A model generated the notes under the pieces. It was not told the origin of the DNA and did not search any database. It saw only the letters and a program-made list of their open reading frames with translations. A DNA stretch of 41,778 nt, from the NCBI GenBank assembly GCA_030611765.1, contig JAUWPE010000007.1, positions 1-41,778 of the forward strand, given 5' to 3'. The translations under genes and the position numbers were made by a program. This stretch comes from Candidatus Cloacimonadota bacterium. Its GTDB lineage: Bacteria; Cloacimonadota; Cloacimonadia; JGIOTU-2. Shown here in pieces: positions 31,951-41,675 of the stretch (position 1 is its first letter; every line of letters starts with the position of its first letter).

Positions 31951-32035
31951 ATTCTATAATGAGCAACTCCAAAATCAGCAATTGAAAAATTTGACAAGGA
32001 TTTAGGGTCATGATGATTGAGTTCAAGGTTTTTAT
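31951..32035 (+). other. Leader of the nucleoside kinase gene
   Basis: AT-rich stretch with a TTGACA hexamer at 31990-31995 and a TCATGATGA palindrome near 32009; no clear -10 box. AAGG lies 9 bases before the ATG. It is the remaining part of the 31596-32035 gene-free region outside the MITE-like element. Confidence 0.3.
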
Positions 32036-35169
<3,134 letters not shown>

Positions 35170-35174
35170 ATTGT

Positions 35175-35209
35175 CGTAAAGCGTAGAGCGAGGAGCGTAG
35201 GGCGAAGGA
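35175..35209. repeat. Left heptamer array (5 units) flanking the S23 gene
   Basis: Five consecutive 7-base units starting with CG in perfect register, such as CGTAGAG and CGTAGGG. They are the reverse complement of the unit in the right array (35684-35760). The array begins 5 bases after the guaB stop. Confidence 0.8.
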
Positions 35210-35244
35210 TGAGATTTAGTTCTTGTGTAATATCTGAATAAATT

Positions 35245-35646
35245 TCAAAAATTTTTACACCATTTGTTTGCACTCTTTATCATATTAGTCAGCATTCTAC
35301 ATATATGATCATATTTATCTAACAATTCTTCATATTCTGTTTTGTTGAGATAACCACATTCACAGGCGAACTCCAACCACACAATGGTTTCGGCAGCTTC
35401 AGCATCAGAATCGCTTAGTTTGCTAATAAAATGTGCAAGATATCTACGTTTTCTCCATGCTTCGGCAATGTTGCCACACACTGATCGAGAAGAACGTCTG
35501 ATTTGATCGGTTAATGAATATTTCTCATCAATTGGCCACTTTTTCGATAAATGAAAAATGCGCATTGCAGCTTCAAATGATATTATATACACTTCCAGTT
35601 CTGTAAAATCCAAAATTATCTTAGAACGAACTCTTGAATTATCCAT
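35245..35646 (-). CDS. Four-helix-bundle protein (S23/IVS family), intact
   Basis: 133 residues, helical. The diagnostic core 'DQIRRSSRSVCGNIAEAWRKRR' (48-67, in part) matches the S23 family ('Q.RR.s.SI..NIAEG..R'), followed by 'AHFISKLSDSDAEAAETIVWLEFA' and 'YEELLDKYDHICRMLTNMI'. The family was first found inside 23S rRNA intervening sequences, and also occurs as free genes; biochemical function is unknown. A partial AAAGG box lies before the ATG. The gene is enclosed by inverted arrays of 7-bp repeats (35175-35209 and 35684-35760), so it may travel as a repeat-bounded cassette between guaB and queE. Confidence 0.88.
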   Translation of the reverse strand: MDNSRVRSKIILDFTELEVYIISFEAAMRIFHLSKKWPIDEKYSLTDQIRRSSRSVCGNIAEAWRKRRYLAHFISKLSDSDAEAAETIVWLEFACECGYLNKTEYEELLDKYDHICRMLTNMIKSANKWCKNF

Positions 35647-35683
35647 AAATATAACCTTTCATTTTTCTTCAATCTTCTCTTTT

Positions 35684-35760
35684 CGCTCCTCGCACCTCGC
35701 TCTTCTCTTCTCGCTCTTCGCTCCACGCTCCACGCTCTACGCTTCACGCTTCACGTTCTT
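35684..35760. repeat. Right heptamer array (11 units) overlapping the end of queE
   Basis: Eleven 7-base units in unbroken register; ten begin CG, with consensus CGCTCNN (for example CGCTCCA twice, CGCTTCA twice), and one is CTCTTCT. On the other strand the unit equals that of the left array. The last unit contains the queE stop codon (35751-35753) and the last codons of queE continue to 35762. Confidence 0.85.
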
Positions 35761-36386
35761 CGAATATCCCCCCATATCAACTTATGCAACTGCATATTCA
35801 ATCTAATAGGCAGCTTAGTTTCCAAAATCCATTCAGCTAATTCTTTTCTATCTAATTTTTCATAAACTGGAGAAAATAGGATTTGATACTGAACGAGATC
35901 ATACTTATCAATAATCTGAAGCGACCAATCAAAATCCTGCTTGTCTTCAATTACAAATTTCAGCTCATCCCGATCATTGAAATATTTGATGTTATCCCAT
36001 AAAATTTTATTGCACATTCCGCTTGAGGGAGTTTTAAAATCAACGATCTTAATGACTTCTTTCGGAACATCTTTTAACGAAATTGAGTTATTGGTTTCCA
36101 GCAAAACATCATAATTTTTTTTTAACAAAAGCTTTATGAGCTCTATGGACTTAGCTTGCAGGAGCGGCTCCCCACCGGTAATTTCAACGAGTTTTATAGG
36201 ATGATATTTCTCAACTTCTTTAACAATATCTTCGATCGAAAGTGTAAATTCCGGCTCATAAGCATACTGAGTATCACAGTAAGTGCAGCGCAAATTGCAA
36301 CCGGCAAGGCGCACAAAAACACAAGGGAGTCCAGCGTATGAGGACTCCCCTTGCAAACTATAAAAAATCTCAGATAATTCCATCAA
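35751..36386 (-). CDS. queE: 7-carboxy-7-deazaguanine synthase
   Basis: Radical-SAM enzyme that converts 6-carboxytetrahydropterin to CDG in queuosine/preQ0 synthesis. The cluster motif CNLRCTYC (Cys30, Cys34, Cys37; CxxxCxxC) is intact, preceded by 'EIFYSLQGESSYAGLPCVFVR' (in part) and followed by 'EITGGEPLLQ'. C-terminal 'NMQLHKLIWGD' is also typical of QueE. Length 211 is normal. It overlaps the amidohydrolase upstream by ATGA. The final RRT and stop are encoded by the repeat array on its right side, so the C-terminus has been reset by the repeat. Other que genes are not in the window. Confidence 0.93.
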   Translation of the reverse strand: MMELSEIFYSLQGESSYAGLPCVFVRLAGCNLRCTYCDTQYAYEPEFTLSIEDIVKEVEKYHPIKLVEITGGEPLLQAKSIELIKLLLKKNYDVLLETNNSISLKDVPKEVIKIVDFKTPSSGMCNKILWDNIKYFNDRDELKFVIEDKQDFDWSLQIIDKYDLVQYQILFSPVYEKLDRKELAEWILETKLPIRLNMQLHKLIWGDIRRT

Positions 36387-37597
36387 AAAGGCAAGTAATC
36401 GAAATGTTTTTTATATCCTAACTTTTTTTCTATCTTTTTAAGGATCTCTTCAGGATGTCCTGTCACGAACATCTTGCTGCCATTGCATTCAAAGAGATAA
36501 TAATCCTTTGCATCCCAGGAAAAATATTTTAGATATTCGACCTTTCCGAAAATCGGTTTTCCGACAGACATAAGCAGTTCAATATCGCAGGTATTCAGTG
36601 TCACAAAATTTTCGTAAGGGTCTTTTTTATTCATTCTGGTCAGAAGCAGATTAGCATCAACGTCTGGCTCAATCTTACCCTTATAAGTATCGAGCATAAG
36701 CGCTTTTGCAGAATTTTCAGTCACCATTTTAAAAAGTGTTTCATTAGGAATCTCAGGGAATGTCTGCTTCGTGTATATGATCTCTTTCAATAAATTTGTA
36801 CTTCCCGATAATGTCGAATCCGTACCAAGACATATATTGATCCCCAACTTTAGAACAGTATCAATATCCAGTGTAATTCCAAGCAGATAGATATTAGAGT
36901 TCGGACACCATGCAATGCTCGCTCCAGCTGCTTTAAGCTGTTTAAACTGTTCTGTTGTAAGCGCCGTACAATGAACAAAAATTGAATTGCTCTTAAGCAG
37001 ACCCTGTTCCACCAATTCGTCAAATTCGCCTCGTGAAAGCTCATCGCTGCCCTCTGCGAGATGAATGATAAAGGGAATTTTCCCTCTAGTTTTTTTCATC
37101 TCTTCAGAAAGCTCATCCCCACCCCACCAGTTTTTGCCAGTAATGGAATGTCCCTGCTGAAAATCAGATATAACTTTTATTGGAAAGGATTGATAGTATT
37201 CGTCTTTCTGGCGCGGTACATGATCCTGAATAATAGTCACGCCGGAAAAGATATTTTTATATACACCAAGCATTGCAAGATCCAGTCCGGCTTCTTCCAT
37301 AAGATGACTCATCGGTGTTTTCAGGTATTTATCACGCTCTTTTATAGGATCAGAGTCATTGAGTTCTTTGACCCAGATGTTTGTGTTTGCATAAGGTCTG
37401 CCTGGAGCGCCTTTCGGTACCCAGTTCCCAACAAGATGATCATGAATATTGATAAGAGAGGGATAGGCAACAAGACCATTACAATCTGCATGGATCTTAT
37501 CATAAGATTTATCAGAATACTTGCCGTTTGTCACATAGAGATTATTCACTCCATGCTCTTTGGCATTCTTCACAATTAAAACATTTGTAAATTCCAT
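36383..37597 (-). CDS. Amidohydrolase-family protein (chlorohydrolase/deaminase-like)
   Basis: About 404 residues from ATG 37597; the frame extends by three codons to a TTG at 37606. TIM-barrel metal hydrolase pattern: 'YPSLINIHDHLVGNW' (the HxH metal pair), 'FIIHLAEGSDE' (third His), 'SIFVHCTALT' (fourth His) and 'GINICLGTDSTLSGS' (Asp that activates water). This equals the TRZ/ATZ/SsnA and guanine-deaminase branch. The enzyme may deaminate a purine- or pterin-like ring. It overlaps queE by 4 bases, which hints at a link to deazaguanine metabolism, although operon position alone is weak evidence. It follows etfA by 29 bases. Confidence 0.82.
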   Translation of the reverse strand: MEFTNVLIVKNAKEHGVNNLYVTNGKYSDKSYDKIHADCNGLVAYPSLINIHDHLVGNWVPKGAPGRPYANTNIWVKELNDSDPIKERDKYLKTPMSHLMEEAGLDLAMLGVYKNIFSGVTIIQDHVPRQKDEYYQSFPIKVISDFQQGHSITGKNWWGGDELSEEMKKTRGKIPFIIHLAEGSDELSRGEFDELVEQGLLKSNSIFVHCTALTTEQFKQLKAAGASIAWCPNSNIYLLGITLDIDTVLKLGINICLGTDSTLSGSTNLLKEIIYTKQTFPEIPNETLFKMVTENSAKALMLDTYKGKIEPDVDANLLLTRMNKKDPYENFVTLNTCDIELLMSVGKPIFGKVEYLKYFSWDAKDYYLFECNGSKMFVTGHPEEILKKIEKKLGYKKHFDYLPF

Positions 37598-37626
37598 GGT
37601 TACCAACTTTATTTTACATAAAATTA

Positions 37627-38808
37627 TTATCTATAAAGCTGCTTTACAAGCTGTGGGATCACTTCAAAGAGATCGCCCACAATGCCGACATCTGCAACCT
37701 TGAAGATCGGAGCATCTTTGTCTTTATTGATCGCAATAATAATATCTGATGACTGCATGCCAACGAGATGTTGAATTGCGCCGGATACTCCACAAGCGAT
37801 ATAGATCTTTGGTTTGACTGTCTTACCTGTCTGCCCGACTTGGTGAGAATACTGTATCCAACCGGCATCAACAGCAGCTCTGGATGCGCCAACTGCAGCG
37901 CCCAGTGCAGAGGCAAGCTCTTTTATCAAAGAAAAATTTTCAGCACATTTGATCCCGCGTCCACCTGTCACAATGATATCGGCATCAGTAATTTTCACAC
38001 TTTGAGTTTCATCTTTTATAAATTTAAGAAATTTAGACAAGAATTTAGTTGCATCGAATGTAACTTTTTCCTGAATGATCTGCCCTTTTCGAGTTTCATC
38101 CTTTGGCAGGGGATCAAAAACTTTGTGCCGAACAGTTGCCATTTGGGGACGATAATTCGTGGTTCGTATTTTTGCCATGATATTACCGCCAAAGGCAGGT
38201 CTGGTCTGTATAAGCTCTTTTGTTTCGGGATCGATTTCAAGATCGGTGCAGTCAGCGGTCAAACCGGTTTGAAGTTCAACAGCAAGTCTCGGAATAAAAG
38301 AGCGACCTATTGCAGTAGCGCCGCTGAGAAGTATCTCCGGTTTGTATTTGTTCACAATATATGCAAGCGCTTGCGTATAGGGTTCATCAAGAAAATTCTC
38401 AAGAAATTTATCATCAACAACAATCACTTTATCAGCACCATGATGGATAAGACCTTCCGCCTGGTCATGAAAATCATATCCAAGCAACACTGCTGTGACC
38501 TCTTTCTCAAGGGAATCTGCAAGCTCTTTTGCTTTGCTGAGTATCTCAAAAGTGATAGGCATAACTGTGCCATTTTTCTGTTCTGCAAAAATCATCACAC
38601 CTGAATAATCTGCAAAATTTGCTGATTGCTCCTGCTTCTTTTCGATTACTATTGCATAAACAGGACATTCCGGCACACATGCTCCACACAGCGTGCAGGC
38701 ATTCAGGTCAATAACTGCTATCTTATTAACAAGTGTTATTGCCTGATATGGACAAACAGGTATACATTTACTGCAACCAATACATTTTTCTTGAATTATT
38801 TCTATCAA
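37627..38808 (-). CDS. etfA: Electron transfer flavoprotein alpha subunit with N-terminal ferredoxin domain
   Basis: 393 residues. Two [4Fe-4S] motifs at the N-terminus: Cys9/12/15/19 (CIGCSKCIPVCP) and Cys38/41/44/48 (CTLCGACVPECP), then the EtfA domains with 'LSGATAIGRSFIPRLAVEL', 'TRPAFGGNIMAKI', and the FAD-binding C-terminal 'VTGGRGIK', 'ASRAAVDAGW', 'HQVGQTGKTVKPKIYIACGVSGA' (in blocks). Ferredoxin-fused EtfA occurs in anaerobes with bifurcating or ferredoxin-linked acyl-CoA dehydrogenases. The start is a TTG at 38808 with GGAGG 3 bases upstream; no ATG fits. No etfB is adjacent: the neighbours are a Ca2+ exchanger and an amidohydrolase. Confidence 0.9.
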   Translation of the reverse strand: MIEIIQEKCIGCSKCIPVCPYQAITLVNKIAVIDLNACTLCGACVPECPVYAIVIEKKQEQSANFADYSGVMIFAEQKNGTVMPITFEILSKAKELADSLEKEVTAVLLGYDFHDQAEGLIHHGADKVIVVDDKFLENFLDEPYTQALAYIVNKYKPEILLSGATAIGRSFIPRLAVELQTGLTADCTDLEIDPETKELIQTRPAFGGNIMAKIRTTNYRPQMATVRHKVFDPLPKDETRKGQIIQEKVTFDATKFLSKFLKFIKDETQSVKITDADIIVTGGRGIKCAENFSLIKELASALGAAVGASRAAVDAGWIQYSHQVGQTGKTVKPKIYIACGVSGAIQHLVGMQSSDIIIAINKDKDAPIFKVADVGIVGDLFEVIPQLVKQLYR

Positions 38809-38817
38809 TTTGCCTCC
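38806..38817 (-). promoter_or_regulatory. RBS and TTG start of etfA
   Basis: On the minus strand GGAGGC (38817-38812) precedes TTG (38808-38806). The next in-frame ATG is far inside the protein, beyond the ferredoxin motifs, so the TTG is the likely start. Confidence 0.75.
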
Positions 38818-38872
38818 GCTCTGGAAAAAAAGAATGGTAATTTTTTCGTCAAGTTACTCGATTTCATAAAAT

Positions 38873-39820
38873 CTATTTGAAAAGGGAAAATATATACACA
38901 ACGTAGATGGCAATGAGGGTAAAACCCTGAATACGCCCGATACTTTTGAGAAATCGTGAAGAAGCAAAAAATAGCAGTGAAACAAAGAGACACACAGCCA
39001 CATCATAAACTACATTCGAACCAAGAATAATCGGCTTTATGGTGGAAGCAATACCGAGAACGAACAAAATATTGAAAATATTACTACCTACAATATTACC
39101 AATTGCGATCGAAACCTTGCCCTTTACTACTGCCACGATCGAAGTTACTATCTCCGGTATCGAGGTTCCCAGCGCAACAACAGACATTCCGATGACCTTA
39201 TCGCTCACACCCCACAAAGCAGCAATTTTAGTTGCATTCTCGACTGCAAGATGCCCACCGTACGCAATGGATGCTCCGCCCAAAATTGTTAGAAATAAAT
39301 CTTTAAAAAGCGGGGATTGCAATTCTACATTATCATGATTCTCTTTGCGATCCTGCTTCGCCATACGGTATAAATAAAAAAGAAATCCTATAAAAAGTAA
39401 AAGAAAGATAATTCCTTCTATACGAGATACAACCACAAAACCTGTTTTTTGAGATGAAAAATTTATCACAAAAAGCATCATAAGAATAGTGATGAAGATC
39501 ATGAAGGGATTTTCTTTTCGGATTGTGCTGCTCTCAAAATGAAGGGGTTTGATCAACGCAGCAATACCGATCGCAAGACAGATGTTCGCAATATTGCTGC
39601 CTACTACATTTCCGAAAGCAATACCATTTACGCCTGCAAGTGACGCCTTTATACTTACTGCTGCTTCCGGTGCGCTCGTGCCGATCGCTGCAATGCTCAA
39701 ACCAATAAAGAGTGGTGAAACTCTGAAATATTGTGCAATGCTCGATGCGCCTTCAATGAAAAAATCCGCACCCTTTGCAAGCAACACAAAGGCAACCACA
39801 AGCAGAATATATGGTATCAA
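38873..39820 (-). CDS. Calcium/sodium antiporter, CaCA family (YrbG-like)
   Basis: About 315 residues; inner-membrane cation exchanger. The two alpha-repeats are present: 'FIGLSIAAIGTSAPEAAVSI' and 'VIGMSVVALGTSIPEIVTSI', each with the ion-binding 'GTS.PE' motif, plus 'GNVVGSNIANICLAIGI' and 'GNIVGSNIFNILFVLGI'. About ten hydrophobic segments. The frame is open to 39895, but those extra residues overlap the metallo-hydrolase gene and are polar; a TTG at 39820 preceded by GAGGTG gives the usual N-terminus 'IPYILLVVAFVLLAKGADFF'. The start follows the upstream stop by one base, so the two genes are coupled. Confidence 0.9.
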   Translation of the reverse strand: MIPYILLVVAFVLLAKGADFFIEGASSIAQYFRVSPLFIGLSIAAIGTSAPEAAVSIKASLAGVNGIAFGNVVGSNIANICLAIGIAALIKPLHFESSTIRKENPFMIFITILMMLFVINFSSQKTGFVVVSRIEGIIFLLLFIGFLFYLYRMAKQDRKENHDNVELQSPLFKDLFLTILGGASIAYGGHLAVENATKIAALWGVSDKVIGMSVVALGTSIPEIVTSIVAVVKGKVSIAIGNIVGSNIFNILFVLGIASTIKPIILGSNVVYDVAVCLFVSLLFFASSRFLKSIGRIQGFTLIAIYVVYIFSLFK

Positions 39821-39821
39821 T

Positions 39822-40598
39822 CTACACCTCGATCCATTCTGTGGGCTGATGCTGCCCTGCAACAAACAAGTTGCACTTTGCTTTTTTACTCGCAAGAAAT
39901 CTTTTCATTGCTGAATACGCAAGCTCCGGTTCGTTATTCGTCTCACTGAGATGAGCAAGTACAATATTCTTCAAGCCATCATGTAGGATTTCGTCAACAA
40001 GTTCGGATGCCTGCAGGTTTGAAAGATGTCCATTCTTGCCCTTGACACGCTGCTTGAGCCACCATGCATAGGGACCATTTATAAGCATATCAATATCGTG
40101 ATTACTTTCAAGGATGATAGTGCTTGGACTCTTCATTTTCTGTTTGACCAGCTTAGTCGGATAACCGAGATCGGTAAGAACTGCCAGCTTGAAAGCATTG
40201 CTGCGTTCCGAGATCAAAAAGCAGGAATTATCAGCACTATCATGAGGAACGGAAAAGGGTTCGATCAAAAAATTCTGCATGGTGAATCGTGTCCCATTTT
40301 CGAAAAAATTTACCTCTCTGATACGACCAAACCGACTTTCGCCTGCTATGTATGTACTTTCATTCACATATAAAGGAATTCCAAGGTTACGAACCACAGC
40401 TCCAGCACCTTTTATATGATCCGAATGCTCATGAGAAATAATGACAGCTTGAATATTTTGAATTGGGAAATCTATGTCAAAAAGTATCTCTTTGAGACGC
40501 TTCAAGCTCAGCCCTACATCAACCAGTATGGCTGATTCCTGACTGGAAACCAGAATGCAGTTTCCTTTACTTCCGCTTGCTAAAACTCGAACTTTCAT
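39822..40598 (-). CDS. Metallo-beta-lactamase-fold hydrolase, YycJ/WalJ-like
   Basis: 258 residues. N-terminal 'VRVLASGSKGNCILV' and the metal-binding HEHSDH (56-61, in VIISHEHSDHIKG) are diagnostic of the YycJ/WalJ branch of the MBL-fold superfamily, whose members are linked to DNA repair (5' exonuclease) and in Firmicutes to the WalKR system. Further metal ligands are likely in 'VPHDSADN', 'LTDLGY', 'LESNHDIDML' and 'VLAHLSETNNEP'. No walK/walR genes are present. A 1-base gap to the CaCA gene suggests cotranscription. Confidence 0.88.
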   Translation of the reverse strand: MKVRVLASGSKGNCILVSSQESAILVDVGLSLKRLKEILFDIDFPIQNIQAVIISHEHSDHIKGAGAVVRNLGIPLYVNESTYIAGESRFGRIREVNFFENGTRFTMQNFLIEPFSVPHDSADNSCFLISERSNAFKLAVLTDLGYPTKLVKQKMKSPSTIILESNHDIDMLINGPYAWWLKQRVKGKNGHLSNLQASELVDEILHDGLKNIVLAHLSETNNEPELAYSAMKRFLASKKAKCNLFVAGQHQPTEWIEV

Positions 40599-40661
40599 AT
40601 TAATTGAGAGATGAATTCTTGAAAAAAGGGATGGTTGTCAATGTTATCATTCATAAACCAT

Positions 40662-40680
40662 GCATACCCCAAAAAAAATT
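40662..40680. repeat. Solo copy of the GCATACCCC-type motif
   Basis: TGCATACCCC followed by a run of A and TTC resembles the left end of the MITE-like element at 31624-31642 (TGCATACCCCC then AAAAATTT). No matching opposite end is seen nearby. It may be a degenerate end of a related element. Confidence 0.35.
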
Positions 40681-40690
40681 CTCCTCTCAC

Positions 40691-40710
40691 TCCCAAGCCC
40701 CAGCTTGGGA
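40691..40710. repeat. Perfect 8-bp hairpin
   Basis: TCCCAAGC (40691-40698) and GCTTGGGA (40703-40710) with a 4-base loop CCCA. No T tract follows, so it is not an evident terminator; similar 'TCCCAAGC' hairpins are found as intergenic repeats in many bacteria. Confidence 0.6.
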
Positions 40711-40728
40711 ATGCATAATAGATCCCAA

Positions 40729-40744
40729 TCCGCCAGATGGCGGA
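40729..40744. repeat. Perfect 6-bp GC-rich hairpin
   Basis: TCCGCC (40729-40734), loop AGAT, GGCGGA (40739-40744). It lies just before copy R1 of the RAYT-linked repeat. Confidence 0.55.
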
Positions 40745-40749
40745 GGACT

Positions 40750-40877
40750 TCAATAAATCTACTTCGAATCCTAACCTGTCGGGGCGTAACGAAGTGAAGA
40801 CTGAAGCGCAGCGAGGATTCGAGGTATTGTTTCACTTCAAAACTCGACTCCTTGTCGCTTCACTCCTTAGGAGTCGA
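40750..40877. repeat. RAYT-linked palindromic repeat, copy R1
   Basis: Starts TCAATAAATCTACTTCG. Hairpin 1: CTTCGAATCCT (40762-40772) with AGGATTCGAGG (40814-40824), one mismatch. Hairpin 2: TCGACTCCT (40844-40852) with AGGAGTCGA (40869-40877), perfect 9-bp arms. The loop region of hairpin 1 has about 30 bases absent from copy R2. The RAYT stop codon (40867-40869) lies inside hairpin 2. Confidence 0.85.
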
Positions 40878-41451
40878 TGAATATTTTATTTTCTTTTTTA
40901 TCATCAACCCACTTTGAATATTCTTGTATCATTTGTTCATATTCGTCTAAATATTCGCTGAAGATCTCTAATGTTTCGGGAGAAGTTAATTTATCAGGTT
41001 GTTTCATAATAAAATTTCGATAATTTGAATATTTCCATTCTATTGGATTACTTACGAGACCTGCTTTAACTGGATTATTGTGAATATATAAAGCTAACTG
41101 AATCAAATATTTCTCATTAAAAATTTTAATATGCTGAAGTTTTTCCTGAAAGATTGGTCCTTTGCGCTTTAATTTATAGTTGAGATGTCTGACATATGGA
41201 GACAGCGAATGATTGAATAACGAATATAAAGGTTTTTCAGAATCCTGTCTGATTAAAAAATGAAAATGGTTTGGCATCAAACAATAAGCAAAAATAGTTG
41301 CTGGATAATTATTTAATACATTGCCAAATCTTTGTAAGAACCATAAATAGTCATTATCTTTGTAGAATAACTTTAAGGTTTGCATTGTTTTATTATAGAT
41401 ATGAAAAATGGAACCTTTTGTGAAATCATCTTGACTACATCTCTTTATCAT
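40867..41451 (-). CDS. REP-associated tyrosine transposase (RAYT, Y1/IS200-like)
   Basis: 194 residues; Y1-type HUH nuclease. The metal-binding HUH motif is His62-Phe-His64 in 'AYCLMPNHFHFLIRQ'; candidate catalytic tyrosine is Tyr115 in 'EKYLIQLALYIHNNPVKAGL', the helix-and-NPV pattern typical of RAYTs; 'WKYSNYRNF' follows as usual. N-terminal 'GSIFHIYNKTM' is also typical. Size fits RAYTs. A TTGAGGT box upstream of the ATG lies in repeat copy R2 and the last codons (IDS, stop) lie in the hairpin of copy R1, so both gene ends are formed by the repeat. RAYTs move or maintain palindromic REP sequences; there are no IS200-style left/right ends beyond these repeats. Confidence 0.92.
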   Translation of the reverse strand: MIKRCSQDDFTKGSIFHIYNKTMQTLKLFYKDNDYLWFLQRFGNVLNNYPATIFAYCLMPNHFHFLIRQDSEKPLYSLFNHSLSPYVRHLNYKLKRKGPIFQEKLQHIKIFNEKYLIQLALYIHNNPVKAGLVSNPIEWKYSNYRNFIMKQPDKLTSPETLEIFSEYLDEYEQMIQEYSKWVDDKKENKIFIDS

Positions 41452-41462
41452 ATTTTATTACC

Positions 41463-41558
41463 TCAATAAATCTACTTCGAATCCTAAGCGCAGCGAGGAT
41501 TCGAGGTATTGCTTCACTTCAACCTCGACTCCTCGTCGCTTCGCTTCTTAGGAGTCGA
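41463..41558. repeat. RAYT-linked palindromic repeat, copy R2
   Basis: Hairpin 1: CTTCGAATCCT (41475-41485) with AGGATTCGAGG (41496-41506). Hairpin 2: TCGACTCCT (41525-41533) with AGGAGTCGA (41550-41558), perfect. It begins immediately upstream of the RAYT start and supplies its TTGAGGT ribosome-binding site on the minus strand. Confidence 0.88.
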
Positions 41559-41605
41559 AATTGATTGATTAATTTTAATATAAATTGTGTCAATATTTTA
41601 TCACC

Positions 41606-41675
41606 TCAATAAATCTACTGAGGTATTGTTTCACTTCAACCTCGACTCCTTGTCGCTTCGCTCCTTAGGAGTCGA
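41606..41675. repeat. RAYT-linked palindromic repeat, copy R3 (hairpin 1 deleted)
   Basis: Same start (TCAATAAATCTACT) and same hairpin 2 (TCGACTCCT 41642-41650, AGGAGTCGA 41667-41675) as R1 and R2, but the whole hairpin 1 is missing: CTACT joins directly to GAGGTATTG. The 13 bases before it (41593-41605) match those before R2 (41450-41462) at 12 positions, so R2 and R3 share flanking sequence as well. Confidence 0.85.

Noticed and set aside
35175-35760. CRISPR-like array from regularly spaced repeats
   Set aside because: The units are 7 bases long, contiguous and without spacers; no cas genes are present.
37768-38604. 278-codon plus-strand frame opposite etfA
   Set aside because: It lies wholly antisense to a well-conserved EtfA and shows no domain or ribosome-binding site.
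39821-39895. N-terminal extension of the Ca2+/Na+ exchanger
   Set aside because: It overlaps the conserved metallo-hydrolase C-terminus and is polar; TTG 39820 with GAGGTG upstream gives the normal first membrane helix.
40750-41600. tRNA-like 'TTCGAATCC' stretches near the RAYT
   Set aside because: The phrase is part of the repeat's hairpin 1; there is no acceptor stem, anticodon arm or CCA end around it.
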